From contig NC_077245.1 in the NCBI RefSeq assembly GCF_947179165.1, positions 41,285,286-41,349,285 on the forward strand: a stretch of DNA of 64,000 bases, read 5' to 3'. Each line of letters starts with the position of its first letter. Positions within the stretch are counted from its first letter, which is position 1. This DNA comes from Solanum dulcamara. Lineage: Eukaryota; Streptophyta; Magnoliopsida; Solanales; Solanaceae. This document shows positions 1 to 12,894 of this stretch, one piece after another. A program made the position numbers and the translations under genes. The notes under the pieces were generated by a model. It was not told the origin of the DNA and made no database searches. It was given only the letters and a program-made list of their open reading frames with translations.

Positions 1-1683
1 CTGGAAAAAGAAGCCTTAAATTTTTTAGTAACAGGTTTTCCACGACCGGCATCCACGAGTCGTGGAATGACCTCCTAGACTCGTACATGAAAGTTATCAA
101 AAAGCCTGAGTTATACACAGTCACTCCACAATCTGTAGATCATTCCACAATCCATGGAACAAAATAGTGGATGAGAACCTGATAGATGACAAGACGTGTG
201 AGTTCCACGAAGGAATTCCATGGTCGTGGAAGGTCCTCGTGGTCTCGATCGGATAAGAGTTTTCCTGATGATATTTTCATCTTTTTCTTATTTTCCTAAG
301 CCTAAATTCGGAAAATGCAAATTGTACATAGGTGTTAATATAAAATTCTAAGTATGGAAAGTGTATTGGATGTGAATTAGGGTCATAAGGAACCTCTAGC
401 ACTAAGTCGAGTTCAAAGCTTCCCTATTGATTAAATTTTTGTCACAAGAATATGCAAAGATCAACTTCAAATGATCATATATTTTAGAATATGAAGAGTC
501 ATATGTCGTATTACCCACCAAGTTATAGGTCTTTGAGTCTTCTTTACAACACTACCGTCCATTCGTAAATTCGAGTGTTGAGTAAAAAGTTATGCGCATT
601 TTAGTAAAGCACAATCAAACAATGACAATTGACGACCCAAAATGACGAACCGTGGTTCGCTTCACGGGTCCAAATGATGGTCCTTGGTTCTTGGTAGCGA
701 GTGGAAAAGTTTCCTATGGGTAGAACAAGTCAAATGACAGACCTTCCTTCAATTCTATGGTCTGTAGGCCATGTATACAACCCATATATCAATATATATC
801 AGTTATTTTAGATTTTATAATGATATTTTGAGTTTTTTTCTCACTTTTTACTCTTTGATCGACCCCAACAACCTCAAGAGCTCTCTTCTACCCTAACAAG
901 TCTAGATAAGTATCTCCATGATCTTACAATATAAATCCTAATTTGTTTTACAAGATTCTAACATCAAATCACCCTCCTATCTCTAGTAAAATTAAGAACT
1001 CAATTCTAGGGTTCAAGACTTGAATTTTGGAGTAAGTCTATCCGTAGCTCTTCCTTCCAAATCAAGATAAGCATACTCTAAATGATTTTCTAACGATGTA
1101 AATAATTCCATCCGTATTTCTTCCTTCTAAATCAAGGTATACATACTCTAAAGATTTTCTAGTGATTTTAGCATATGATTATGTATCCTAAGCAAGAATT
1201 TTATGCTCAAAATCTAGGATTTTCAAGATAACTCATCTTAAGGTTCAAGAATAGACTTTTGTGATTCTTCTTCAAAGTTATGATTTCAATTGGAGAGATT
1301 CAAGGCATGTAAGGCTATCATAGTGAGGAACTTAGTTTTTTCTAATGCCCCTACATCTACAATTTCAGATGGTAAGATAAAAGTCTATGATTTCAAATTC
1401 TCTCTATTTCAGATTGTTGATTCTTGATCCTATTATTGAAATTAATATTCTTCATAGCATTGATGGTCTTTGATTGATGGTTCATGTTTATTTTATCACA
1501 TGAGACATTCTTAACCAAAGTTATTTGAAAACTTGATCATCGTAGTTTATATACATTATTTTCATGAGTAAAATATATATTTCAAGTTTTAAAGAAGTAT
1601 TTTAGGAAGTGTATTTAGCTTCAAGTGCATTATTTCAAGAAAGAGTTCAAGAAAGTTTATTTTCATGAAAATTCCTATATACC
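1..1683. repeat. Non-coding LTR-like relic, window left edge
   Basis: No credible coding frame is present. The stretch has short palindromic motifs of the form CCACGAGTCGTGG near 50-65 and a similar CGAACCGTGGTTCG near 645-660. It is followed by AT-rich sequence with loosely repeated phrases: a run beginning TCTATCCGTAGCTCTTCC near 1037 recurs in altered form near 1106. This style resembles long terminal repeats of plant retrotransposons, but I cannot find TG/CA ends or a target duplication. The call is by texture only. Confidence 0.4.
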
Positions 1684-2500
1684 CACTACTAAAAAAGAGC
1701 TAAAAACGACGGGACAAAGAGCGACGGACAACGTCGTTGCAAAAAAGCGACAATATTTGCAACTCTGTTCGTCACTTTATTTATTTTTTTAGAAAAAGCG
1801 ACGGAAAGTGTGTGTTTTTCCGTCATTTTTTTAGCAGATTTTTGTGCCAAATATATATATATATATATTTAATTAATTACTAAATTTTTTAATATATTAC
1901 GATGCAGTCTATCGCCCATAATTATAACTAATTTATTATAAATTAAATATTAACGACACAGTCCGTCATTCTATATTAATTTTATTTTTTTAAAAAAATT
2001 TTAGCGACGGACACCGTGTGTAAGTCCATTGCTTTTGGTCAATTTAATTTGGTCAACTATTTCAAATTAGCTCGCTTAGTTCATCGCTTTTTTGGTCAAA
2101 GTCTGATCAACTATTTTTTTTAAAAACAACGGACTTAGCGACGCATTCCATCACTTCTTTTAAAATATCTGATTAGATTTATGAGTTTTCTCCCATTTTT
2201 CCTATTCTCTTTCTCTCTCTATCTCTCTTCTCTCCTCTCTCTCCCTCTCTCATTGTTGGTTAGTTAGTTTTTTTTTTGTAATTTAAGAATTTTTTGATTT
2301 GTTAGTTTATTTATTTTATTTAGTTTATTAAATTTATTCTATTCAAATAGTTAATATGTATATTTGATTGTGAATTGGTGAATGAAGTTATAGTTTTAAT
2401 TTTAGGGCTTTACTTTGAATTGGAGTTTTATGAATTAGATTATGAATTGAGTATTTTAGAGTTGGAATTGAAGTATTTTTGAAGTTAGAATGTTATTAAC
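1684..2500 (+). mobile_element. CACTA (En/Spm-type) transposon terminal fragment
   Basis: The stretch opens with CACTACTAAAAAAGAGC, a good match to the CACTA terminal inverted repeat of plant En/Spm transposons. Short subterminal motifs containing GCGACGGA or close variants follow at about 1719, 1798, 2003 and 2129, in line with the clustered transposase-binding repeats of that superfamily. No matching opposite end was found before 2500, where a gypsy LTR begins, so the element is truncated or was interrupted. The AT- and CT-rich remainder (2170-2500) shows no transposase coding. I am fairly sure of the end and unsure of the right boundary. Confidence 0.6.
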
Positions 2501-5404
2501 TGTAATGAACCTCGCCAAGTCATTTATGACTTGCTGACACTGACTGTTAGGTCTCCTGGTCATTCATTTGGGTTTTAGGCCCATTTCCCTATTTTGGTGT
2601 TTTTATAAGTTAAAAAGTTGACTTTGGTCATAACTTCAGAAAAATGACCTCAGAATGGAATTCTGATGGTTCCGTCAGCTTTAAAATGACCAAATTAGGC
2701 TAGTAGCATGATCGGCACCAGTATTAAGGCAATCAATACGAGTTTGGAGCCATCTGGTGCTTTTGCTTTTAAAATTTGGCCTATAGTTGTCTTTAATCAA
2801 TATTCTTAGGAAACATGCTCGGATGAAAATTTTGACAACGCGGTTAGCTCCGAAATATCGAGTTTGATCTAGAACGACCCTTCGTTTGCTTCTCGAGGCT
2901 TTCGATCTAATACCGAGGCCCATTATTGAGTTTGGCCCAAAATGACACTTGGGTGTGGGATTCACTTTCAGTCGTAACAACCTCGTACGAAAAATTTGAC
3001 TGCGCCATTAAGTTTCAAATGTTGAATTTGGTGGGGTAGCATATCTCATTTGCACACACAAGATTTCGAATAAATTTTGAGAACTCCATCGGAGACTTAG
3101 ACAATGCCAAAACCCCCATGTTGCAGTAGTTGTTGGTGCAAGTGGCTTTCCTCATCTTGTTTGCGATCGTGATGAAGAGTTGACTAGAGGTTTACCCAAT
3201 TGGTCTTCACAGTCGTGAGATCTGACCTTCGCGATCGTGATGATCTTTTTGGGAGCCGTTCGCGATCTCGACATATGTCCCCACGATCGCGATGAGCAAT
3301 TACCTAATCTTTTAATTAAGACTAGAAACGGGAATCAACCCTCTACCAAGTTTTAGAACTCATGTTCTCTCTCTCTCCTTTATCAATTTTGGCGATTCAA
3401 AGGTCGAACTTCAAGAGAATTTCTAGGGAAAGGCATTGGTGAGCTCGGGTAGTGAATTAGAAGTTTCATTGGAGGTAAATTTGATATTTTAGCTCTGTAT
3501 GTTCCATTTTCGGAGTGTTCTTTTAGTGAATTTTTGGAGGTTGGTTCTTAGCTGATTTGAGTCCGTTTTCAATGATTCTTGAAGCTAATTTGTGGGTTTT
3601 TCCACAAGGAACATCGTAGTATGTTTGGTTTGGGTCATGGGAGCTTCGTTTTTGATAAGTCATTGCCTATAGGAGCCGCCATAGTTGTTTCCTTTAGCTT
3701 GAAATGTGGGACTTTTGATGCATGTGTGGTTGTAGTTAATTCTATTGCAAAAAATGTATTTCTTTTTGGAACACTAGCTTGGGACAACGTCTAGGACCTA
3801 CTTTTTGGGGTCAATTTCAGAATTTCAGACGCGGGTCCCATATTTCCCATTTTGGACCTCAAAATTGGTCCATCTTTGAAAATTATGAATTTAGTGTCTA
3901 AACGACCGTAACAACGACGTGATTCTATTTTTGACAATGTGGCAGCATTTTGAGGCCGTTCAAAAAGGGAAAACTCAGATTTCACGAGTTGGAGCATGCA
4001 GTCGACCTATAGGTAGGCTGTAGTTTTTCTCTCTCTAGATCAAGCATGTTTAGGCATTTGTATACTGAATTGTATGGATTTGGAGGGTTTGGGTGTCGAG
4101 CATGCTAAATTCCTAGATTTCATGCCCTAGGTGTTATTTTTGGGGTATTGTAAGACTGTTAAAGCATGTATCTGGTTATTATTGATCATCCATACCTTGT
4201 GGTGTGTGTTGTGCCTTTGGTTTATATATTTGGGAGCATGTTTTTCCTTAGTCTAGGCTTAGACTAGTGTTGCCTTAGACTTGCACGATTTTGGTGCCGT
4301 TGGGACTTAGAACTTCTTCGATGTTTTCGGATAACTTGGCTCCCTATAGACTGATATAACAGACTTGAGTCTGATAGTCTGAGATTTATCTGGGCAGTAA
4401 CACAGCTTTGAGACTTTACCTCCATAATACCCTATTCTCCTATCGGTCCTATATCACTTGGTTCTTAATTTTGGAAGTCTTTTTGATGATTCTGGTTTGA
4501 TGTGGTTCAGGCTGGAGTGATTCATTGATGGCGCTCACTTTGGGGGTACTCCCCGTGACGCTCGGTTGGCCATTGATCCTAATTAGGACCGGCTCGCCTC
4601 TGCTCGTGGTTCAAGTCCCCATTTCACTCCACTGGGGGGGTTCAAGCCCCATGCTTATTATTGTAGCCTCGGTTCTAGTCCATCACTCCTCATGTAGCCG
4701 TGGTTCAATCCCACTGCCTTTATCATAACCTCAGTTCAAGTCCATCGCTCTTCACTTAGCCATGGTTCGATCCCACTGCCTTTATACAACCTCAGTTCAA
4801 GTCCGTCACTCCTTACTCACTTTGGTTCGGCTCCTTAGCTACTGTTACCCGATTTAAGTCCGTGGTCTAGATTACACGTGGTTCAAATCTAGGATTATCT
4901 ATCACTCGGTTCAAGTCCTTGGCTGCTTTCAAATCTCGGTTCGGGTCCCTGATCCTTTGATGAATCATCGTTTCAAGTCCTTATCTACTCTCAACTTTGG
5001 GTTAAGGATTCAGGATTTTAGGATGATTCGGTTCAAGCCCGAAAAATTGGTAGCATTGTTGGAACTTTATCGGATCTGCTCTTTTTACTTCAACTACTTT
5101 TGCTTCTGTCGGACTTATGGGGGTCCGTTCAGGTTGTTACCTTCAGGCTTGTGCACAAGCATACCCGTCGGGTTTATAGGAGCCTGGTGGATTTAGCTAG
5201 TGCTTTCTCTTTGCGTGTTGAGTACGCTCATGTACATACCTACATTTACTTCTTGCCCTGCCTTTGGTTATGATTACTTTCTCGCATTTCAGCTTACTTT
5301 TGCTTATCTTGCTCAGTCAGCCTATGATGCCTACTAGGTACCTATTATTTTGGTACTCATACTACATTCTGCATCTGTTTCGTGATGCAAGTCTGAGTAC
5401 TAGC
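2501..5404 (+). repeat. Gypsy LTR fragment, family A, plus orientation
   Basis: It opens TGTAATGA, the start typical of this family; the inverted copy ending at 8074 reads TGTAATGACCC. The first ~1.1 kb is repeated in inverted orientation at about 6860-8074, and a later part (from about 3955) matches the LTR at 30743-32519 in inverted orientation. It contains loosely repeated phrases near 4600-5000 (variants of GGTTCAAGTCC). The right end lacks the expected terminal GTGACA and is cut at 5405 by another LTR start. No internal region is attached. Confidence 0.65.
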
Positions 5405-5564
5405 TGTTGACACCCAATTTTGACCAATCTATAATTACTTTTCAGATTGCGATTTTAATAAATAGGCATTTCTCAAAACTTATTTCTTTACTAAGGGAAT
5501 GAGTTTATATTTAATTTTACTCAATAAATCGTATATTTTGACATTCTTAATCTACAAAATTTAG

Positions 5565-5620
5565 TTATTATTATTATTTTATTATTATTTCATTATTATT
5601 ATTATTATTATTACTATTAT
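5565..5620. repeat. ATT/TTA trinucleotide microsatellite
   Basis: Imperfect tandem array of TTA/ATT units within the AT-rich LTR fragment. Confidence 0.8.
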
Positions 5621-5934
5621 TGCTTTTATCCTTATTATCGGTATTCTTAATTAATTTTTTTTAAAATAACAAGGTTCGTATGTTCAAATATTTTTACATG
5701 TATATTATAGTATATATTATGTATGTGTGTATATTTTTTATATAAAAATTATTACTTAATTAATTTTATTTTATAATTTACTTATATATATTATATCAAT
5801 TTTTATACATCTCATATATGTGTGCATATAAAAAGTTGTTACTTACTTAAGTTTATTATATATTTTACTTAATTATATATATATTATACACCTATTTTAG
5901 TACGTATTATTTACATGGTATGCACATATGTGTT

Positions 5935-5936
<2 letters not shown>

Positions 5937-5981
<45 letters not shown>
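5937..5981. repeat. (AT)n microsatellite
   Basis: Nearly pure AT dinucleotide run of about 22 units. Confidence 0.9.
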
Positions 5982-5985
<4 letters not shown>

Positions 5986-6859
5986 TTATTACTTGATAAA
6001 GTTTGTAATTTACTTATTCAATATATATGATGATTATTAATTAGATAGCAATCTATTCAATTTTTCTCTATTTTTATTTAAAGCAGTCCTTTTTATCCAA
6101 TATATTTAAGCTCTAGCCAAAAGGTTTTCCAATTCATTTCAATTCTAGCCTAATTGAATTCAATATGACCTAATTTTAAATCCTAACTTTCAATCACATC
6201 CGTTCATTTATATTGATCAATGACCACAATTTAATCCCTCATTATTTTCTTGTTTCAATATACTAACACCCTAAACCTAAATTTTTGACCCATTCCTCTC
6301 CTCCAAAAAACCATCGCCGCACCACCTCCATTTCTCCTCTCCGAATCTGCCAATCTCCTTCCAAATCCTCCTATCTCTTTTATTCCATCCTCACATCACT
6401 TGAACACTTGCAATGTCTAAATTTCCAAAAATCCAAAAGAGAAGTTGGATAGTCCAGCATATTGCTCCTACACCATGTATAAACAAACTGAAGGCCTCTA
6501 TACTTTACAAAATGTGGAGGTTGTTTCTTTCCTTCAAAACACCTATTATTTCATTCCAAGTATATGCACATGATGCATAATGGGATACTTTGCCAGATTT
6601 GCTTCTTTCTTTTCCTGATCTTCTGTCCTTGCTAGAAAATTAGTAACTTCTCCCATCTTGAGGCATCACCCATGTGACTCCAAGACTATTCAAGAAAAGA
6701 AATCAAATCTGCCAAGAAAAATTGCAATGAAGAAGATGGTTCTTGGTTCCAAGGGAAGGAGCATGGTTAAGTTAATGAGATAAGGAGTGTGATAAAAAAC
6801 TCTAGTGAGTTCATCTCCTCCGCCGTCTCCTCTGCTCTCCCTCTTCTCCTCTCTTGAAA

Positions 6860-8074
6860 ACACTATTCTGATAACCATGACGTTCCTTGCGAAAACCCCC
6901 ACAATATAGCCTCAAAATAACTAAAAATGGAGTTCATATGATCAAGATACAATCTCTACAAATTCAACAAAATACCACTCCGAAATTCACTAGACCAATA
7001 GCTAATTACGAATTCTTACCTCAGATGAAGCTCCCCCTCTAGTTTCCGAGCTCACCACTAGATTCCCTACGAAATTCTCTTGAGTTTGGACCTTTGAATC
7101 AACTAATTAGAATGATGGAAATATCGATGTTTGAAGTTTGAAGAATGAGCTGAAAATCATCTTTGGTCTTTATTAAAAGACTAGGACATTTGCCTTTGTG
7201 AACGCGGCTACAGTACTCAGCGAATGTGACGATCAAGAAAATTGAACTTCACGAATACGGCAAGAGGCCGGCGATTAAGGAGACCAACTTCATGGACCTC
7301 TGCGAACGCGACCATGGCTCCGCGATCGCGGAGAACAAATTCATGGACCTTCGCAAACACGGCTTGGGGCCCGTGATCACGGAGCCTACACCAAATATCA
7401 GCTAAAAGCTGTGTTTTCACCAAGTTCAAATACTTCGATGGGGGTGCTCGGAATTTGTTCAGAATCTCGAGCTTGCAAACCAGATATGCTACCCTACCAA
7501 AATCAACATTTCAGACTTGATGGCATAGTCAAAATTTCCATACAAGGTCGTTACAATTGAAAGGGGGTCCCACACCCAAGGGTCATTTTGAGCTAAATTC
7601 CATAATGGGCCTCATGATCAGATTGAAAGCCTCTGGAAGCAAATGAAAGGTCGTTCCAAACTAAACTCGACATTGTAGAACTAACCATACTGTCCGAATT
7701 TTCATCCAAGCGCATTTTCCAAGAATGTTGATCAAAGTCAACTATATGCCAAATTTCATAAGCAAAAATGCCAAATGGTCTTAAACTTGTACCGATTGTC
7801 TTGGTACTTATGCCGACCATGCTATCAGCCTAATTTGGCCATTTCGGAGCTGATGGAACTATTAAAATTCTGTTCTGAGGTCATTTTCCTAAATTTATGA
7901 ATGAAGTAAGCTTTTCAAGTTATAAAAGCTCCAATACAAGAAAACGGGCCTAAAACCCAAATGAGCGACCAGACGACCGAACAGTAAGTGCCAACAAGTC
8001 ATAAATGACTTGGAGTCGCTATAGGAATGCGGAATGAATGCTTTAATTCAAAAATAACCTAGAGGGTCATTACA
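6860..8074 (-). repeat. Gypsy LTR family A, minus orientation (3' LTR start)
   Basis: Read on the minus strand this starts TGTAATGACCC at 8074 and follows the same order of phrases as 2501 to about 3620, with many substitutions. It lies immediately downstream (minus-strand sense) of the integrase relic at 8075-8856, so it is best read as the 3' LTR of that element. It fades out near 6860, where the pyrimidine-rich part of the neighbouring LTR fragment takes over. With 2501-3620 it forms an inverted repeat of about 1.1 kb. Confidence 0.65.
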
Positions 8075-8856
8075 ACATCTACTACTATAAGAACTTTCTT
8101 CCGCAAAAGTAGGAGTCAAAAAGTACCGGAAGGCTCAAATATGCCAGGAAACTATGCCGACATCTCATGTTCGGTCTCCAGGTAGCCTCCTCGACTAGAA
8201 AATCCTCCAACAGACCTTAACCACAAGAATGGTTCTGGAATGCAACTGTTTGACATCTCTGGCCAAAATAGCAACTGACTCCTCAATGTAGCTCAAACGA
8301 TCATCCAAGTCAACCGCGTCATACTGAAGCACATGAGACTCATCTGAAACATACCGGCGTATCATTGAAACATGAAAAACTGGGTGAATAGATGAGAAGG
8401 CCAGGGGCAAAGCTAACTCATATGCAACCTCACCAATTGTCCTCAATATTTCAAAAGGGCTAATATACCGAGGGCTAAGCTTGCCTCGCCTCCCAAATCT
8501 CATCACGCCCTTCGTGGGAGACAGCTGGAGGAATACTCTATCACCAATGACAAACCTTAAAGGTCGATGCCTATGATCTGCATAGCTCTTGTGTCTACTC
8601 TGAGCTGTCCTAAGCCTATCCTAAATCACCTTCACATGATCTAAGGCCTCCTACATGAAGTCTGTACTGCATGGCCTGGGCTTCGTAGACTTAAACTAAC
8701 CAATTAGAGAAATGCAATGCCTACCATATAAGGCCTCAAATAGGGCCATATGAATACTAGACTGGTAGCTGTTGTTGTACGTAAACACCGCAAAAGGCAA
8801 AAACTGATCCCACTAAAACCTAAAATCCATAACACAAGCCCGTAAAATATCCTCGA
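8075..8856 (-). pseudogene. Gypsy integrase C-terminal half (relic)
   Basis: The relic corresponds to the end of a Ty3/gypsy polyprotein. On the minus strand from 8856 it encodes integrase-core phrases (LRACVMDF, then a degraded YNNSYQSSI). These are followed by the RFGRRGKLSPRYISPF segment typical of plant gypsy integrases, HPVFHVSMIRRY, and a chromodomain-like tail containing YIEESVAILARDVKQL (roughly 8220-8290). Several in-frame stops and shifts interrupt it, and the amino half including most of the D,D,E catalytic core is missing, cut by an LTR at 8857. It was part of a Tekay-like element whose 3' LTR is the neighbouring minus-strand repeat. It is certainly not functional. Confidence 0.85.
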
Positions 8857-10141
8857 TGTTACACCCCGTACTTTTATACCTTGGAACGCTTCTTATGCCT
8901 CTTAAGTTTTTGGGAAGGCTTTTAAGTTTCTTAGAAGTTGTCATGTGAGTCGGATAATTTATAACTCTATCAAAGAATCCTAAGGAAAGGAGAATGAGAT
9001 ACTCCATAATAGAGAAGATTAGAAATAGGGTTATGAGAATCCAGAAGAAGTGGGATGTCAAGTAGTGAGTCGTAGGACTCGACTTACTCGCGTAAGCCAC
9101 CGACTTAGACGTCTTACATAACTAAGTTACTTGAGTAAACGTCGAGCTTAAGTAGCAAGGAATGCATAGGCTCTTAAAGTAAGGCGAGATTACAAACCTG
9201 CAGAAGAGAAATAAGGAAACGACGCGCCTACTCAAAGAAAGTAGGTGATGCACCTACTTGGACAAGCAGGTGATGTACCTACTTGGACAAGCAGGTGATG
9301 CACCTAATTAGGGTCAAGTAGGTGATGCATCAGCTTAGGTAGACCCCACACTGCCATGTGGCAGCCAAGGATTGAAGGCATGATTGAGGTGGTGCCCTAG
9401 GGGGCTGCCACGTGTCACCCCTAGGGGGATGCCACATGTCACTTCCTAAGGGAACCTATATATATGTATTAAGTGACTAATACTTCAGTTCTTTGTTCAA
9501 AGAAATCAGCAGCAACAAAGAGAACAAAACCCTAAGCTAAGAGAGAAAAGGGTGACGACCTAGGAGGAAAAATAAGGTAAGTCCCGATTTCGTTCTGTAA
9601 ATTAATTATCTAGCATATACCACGATGGTATGGAGGTATTAGTAGTATAAAATCATGGCTTGGTGCAGCACAAAATGGACAGCAAGCAGCCATGACGTTT
9701 AAATCGCGCTAGAGAAGTTTCGAGGTGCAATTTTGGCGAGTTTTGGCCAATTTCGGATAAGGTAAGGTATTTTCTTCCAATTTGAAGTTTATGGTGTTGT
9801 TATAGAGTGTATTACACACATTTTATGCTGATTGAAGTGTAAGAAAGTCATGGTAATACTTGACGTTCGAAATAATCTAAATTGGAATCGTTATAGTTAA
9901 ATTATAATCAAAATGAGGTGTTGTGCGTGTGGGGGATGCTACTAGTCATGTGGTGGTGCTTTAAGGTGATGGAATATGTGTTAAAAAAGGTGTGGGTGCT
10001 TCTGGTTGCAGCCACCCGCCCCTCCGTTTTGTACGATTAAAAGTATTGCAAAATGGAAACTAGAAACCCTCTTTTGATATCATAGTTTTGGGAGAATGGC
10101 TGACTGATGGTCAGTCGGAGCGTATGATTTAGGTTCTCGAG
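8857..10141 (+). repeat. LTR fragment of the dominant family, plus orientation
   Basis: It starts TGTTACACCCC exactly where the integrase relic stops. It follows the family order: TGATACTCC region, CTACTTGG/AAGCAGGTG small hairpins at 9240-9330, CCACGTGTC and CCACATGTC motifs at 9400-9440, a TATATATA box near 9460, then the CAAGGTAAG-like leader. It stops matching the family near 10090, so roughly its last two thirds are lost. The last ~50 bases before 10142 are unassigned. It is an inverted copy of about 12960-14187. Confidence 0.7.
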
Positions 10142-10866
10142 TGTCACAACCCAACCCTGTGGGCTGCGACTGGGGTCCAATCTGGACCCCCGCATACATA
10201 CCTATCAGCTATAGTCAAGTTGAACTATGTGTGATGTGATACTATACACAAAACCCCCAATGGGTCAAAACCTTTAAATATACATATAGCCTCTTTCACT
10301 TGTATCATATCATGAAAGGAAATGTAAGCCGACAAAGCTGCTATAATATAAAAATATTTACAACATGCCGTATAGGCACAGCCAAAACAAACTCATAAAC
10401 AACCCACACATACATATCTACAGACCTCTAAGGATAGTACGGTAATATATGGCGGGACAGGGCCTCCGCCGTACCCCTGAATAAATAAATACATATATTT
10501 GCAGACTAGTACCAAAGGCTAGGCTCCAGAACAGTGGAGCACTTCTGACATAGCTGAGTGGAAGTCCTAAGCTGGTGGATCTCCAAAATAAATGTCTGTA
10601 CCTGCGGGCATGAAATGCAGCCCCTCGAAGAAAGGGGGTCAGTACGATACAAGTACTGAGTATATAAAGCATAAAATATCATAAATGAGACAACAGCTGG
10701 AATAGGGATGCAGGGAGCAAGTATAACATTTAAGTATCTACCGTACCTGCATCTTATCAAATAAGGTCATGTATACCATTATAACATACCATATCCAGCC
10801 CGCTCGGGGACTCGGTGTAACAACTACATCACTTTATCATCGCAGGCATATATATATTGTTAGCAC

Positions 10867-11150
10867 TGTGGAATGTACAACCCGATCCATGTATATAACA
10901 AGTACATATCGAGGAACGATGGCCCAATCCACATATCATATACTACTGCCGAGGAACGATGGCTCGATCCATATCTCATATAATAACGCCGAGGAACGAT
11001 GGCCTGATCTATGTATCGTATAATAATGCCGAGGTATGATGGTTCGATCCGTAAATAGCATAACATGCTGTGGAACGTACGACCCGATCCTTACATAGCA
11101 AAATATGCTGAGGTACATTTGGCCCGATCCATATATATCATAATACATAT
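10867..11150. repeat. 40-bp minisatellite inside the LTR
   Basis: Six clear repeat starts (GAGGAACGAT and variants) occur at 10911, 10951, 10991, 11031, 11071 and 11110, so the period is 40 bp almost without drift. A seventh, weaker copy precedes at 10867. Each unit contains GATGGCCCGATCC-like sequence followed by ATAT-rich sequence. Related single-copy phrases appear, in reverse, at 39768-40030, so the unit is ancestral to the LTR and was amplified here. Confidence 0.85.
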
Positions 11151-11935
11151 ACGTGCACATAAAACTCTGTAACATATCAAACATCCCTCAGATATCACCA
11201 TAGAGCATGTTCAAGAGCCCCTAGGTATAGGAGCTTACACATCCCAACACTATTCAACCTATTGAAGGCTCAAAGGTCGTAGTCCAACTACTTAAAGGCC
11301 CTTATCATTCAAAAGTGGGTACAAGTCATGAGTTACATCCAGAATCTATAAATAGAGATATCTTCATATCCATGTTCTATAGTACCTATAGTCCAGTTTT
11401 TCTATAAGTTGGAAAAGACAAGCTTTACATGTACCACTTCCTATCATATGGAAGACTTGAAAAGTAATGACTCAACTTGTTACAGGAGTTCTAATCAGTA
11501 GGAAGTGAACAAGAGCCTTAACTCACACTCAGAGTTTTAAAAGTGGAATAACTCCCAATTTCATATACATAATACTTACATCTAAGTCATGCCAAAAGAG
11601 AAGAAAGGGTGGCTTCTCATACTCATCCCTTTCTAACGTATGGAAGGATTGAGAAGCCCTAGTTCAATTACTGTGCTCGGAGCTTTACAAATGGAATTAT
11701 CCCCGTGTCTCATAAACAAACTATTCATAACTTATATCTAAGAGATGCCAGAAAGGAAGAAGAATAGCTTTACATACCCTCTACTTTTCCTCATCTACGA
11801 GATAGTGGTAGGCACTAACTTAATTAGCATAGGAGCTCTCACTTCAAGTAGTAGGTAGGGGTCATGAATCATATTCAGAGCTTTATGAGTAGATTTGTCC
11901 CACAATTCATATACACATCATGCTGAAGACTAAGA

Positions 11936-12100
11936 CATGCCAAAAGAAAAGAAAGATAGCTTCACATACTCATGCCAAAAATATGCCAAGAGAAAGAAGG
12001 TGGCTTCACATACTTATGCCAAAAACATGCCAAGAGAAAGAAGGTGGCTTCACATACTTATGCCAAAAATATGCCAAAAGAAAGCTTCACATACCTCTTA
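11936..12100. repeat. 44-46 bp tandem repeat inside the LTR
   Basis: About four copies of a unit beginning ATGCCAAGAGAAAGAAGG and continuing into GGCTTCACATACTT, starting near 11938, 11982, 12026 and 12070. The two middle copies are nearly identical. Single copies of the same phrase occur at the equivalent place in the other LTRs (for example 17690 and 24873), so this is a local amplification. Confidence 0.8.
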
Positions 12101-12861
12101 CAGACTTTTCTTAATCACGTTCACGTTGTTGTCCCCCAAACCTATTTAACATGGAAGCAATGCAAGTATCAACAACCTTAGACTTTTCATCGTCTTAGAT
12201 TACCTACGAGTATTCATAGAACTCGTTTCCTCGCTCGCCTTCTCGACTAGTTCCTTAGTTAGTTAAGGGGTTAACGGAAATCGGGCAGCACCTCCCCTAT
12301 AACATGCCCTATCAACAATTTCGTTTTACCCCCAAAACTTAGCAACCACAACAACCACAACAACCAGCAGCTGTACAACATAGAAATACCACAATACGAT
12401 GCAATATAAGTTCGAAGACTCGAGGAATGGGAGTTTATCTACTTTAAGAGTTTTAACATCCAAAAGTAATCAAGAGTCTTGAAGTCATATTCAGGACCAA
12501 GGAATGAAGTTGTACGAAAGCTTACATCATCCATAGTCTATATCTAAGACATGCCAAATGAAAGAAGAGATAGTTTCACATACCTCTTTACGGGTTACTC
12601 TTTATCCCGTTCGTCTCGTCATCCTTTGAACCTAAGTAACATGAAAGAAATAAAAGTATCAACATCCTTAGACTTTTCAGCGTCTTATACTACCTACGAG
12701 TATTCACATAATTTATTTCCTCGCTTGTCTTCACGATTAGTTCTTTAACTAGTTAAAGAGTAAACGGAAATCGGGCAGCACCTCCTCCTCTATGATGTGC
12801 CCTATCCAAATTCCCAATTACGTCCTTAATACCTACAGCCAACTAACAACATAAAAATAAG

Positions 12862-12868
<7 letters not shown>

Positions 12869-12893
<25 letters not shown>
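12869..12893. repeat. (AT)n microsatellite
   Basis: Run of about 12 AT units in the LTR. Confidence 0.9.

Positions 12894-12894
<1 letters not shown>

Larger units (their letters stand above)
5405..6860 (+). repeat. AT-rich LTR fragment (TGTTGACACCC start)
   Basis: It starts with TGTTGACACCC directly where the previous LTR breaks off. TG plus a short conserved phrase is the usual look of a plant LTR 5' end. The body is very AT-rich and contains an ATT-type microsatellite and a long AT microsatellite. The 6290-6860 part is pyrimidine-rich on the plus strand and does not code convincingly. I see no matching 3' end or second LTR, so this is a truncated LTR or solo LTR remnant of a different family. 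The right limit is approximate. Confidence 0.45.

Noticed and set aside
3579..5196. Plus-strand frames of 60-80 codons
   Set aside because: They sit within an LTR and show no conserved motif; the matching regions of related LTRs do not keep the frame.
8852..10140. CTCGA on both sides of the LTR fragment as a target duplication
   Set aside because: The right-hand side is not preceded by an LTR end (no CA), and the fragment stops matching the LTR family near 10090, so the match is probably chance or leftover integrase sequence.
10418..11184. Several 70-85 codon frames on both strands
   Set aside because: They lie in LTR minisatellite and GC-rich LTR segments, are repeated in other LTR copies, and have no family resemblance.
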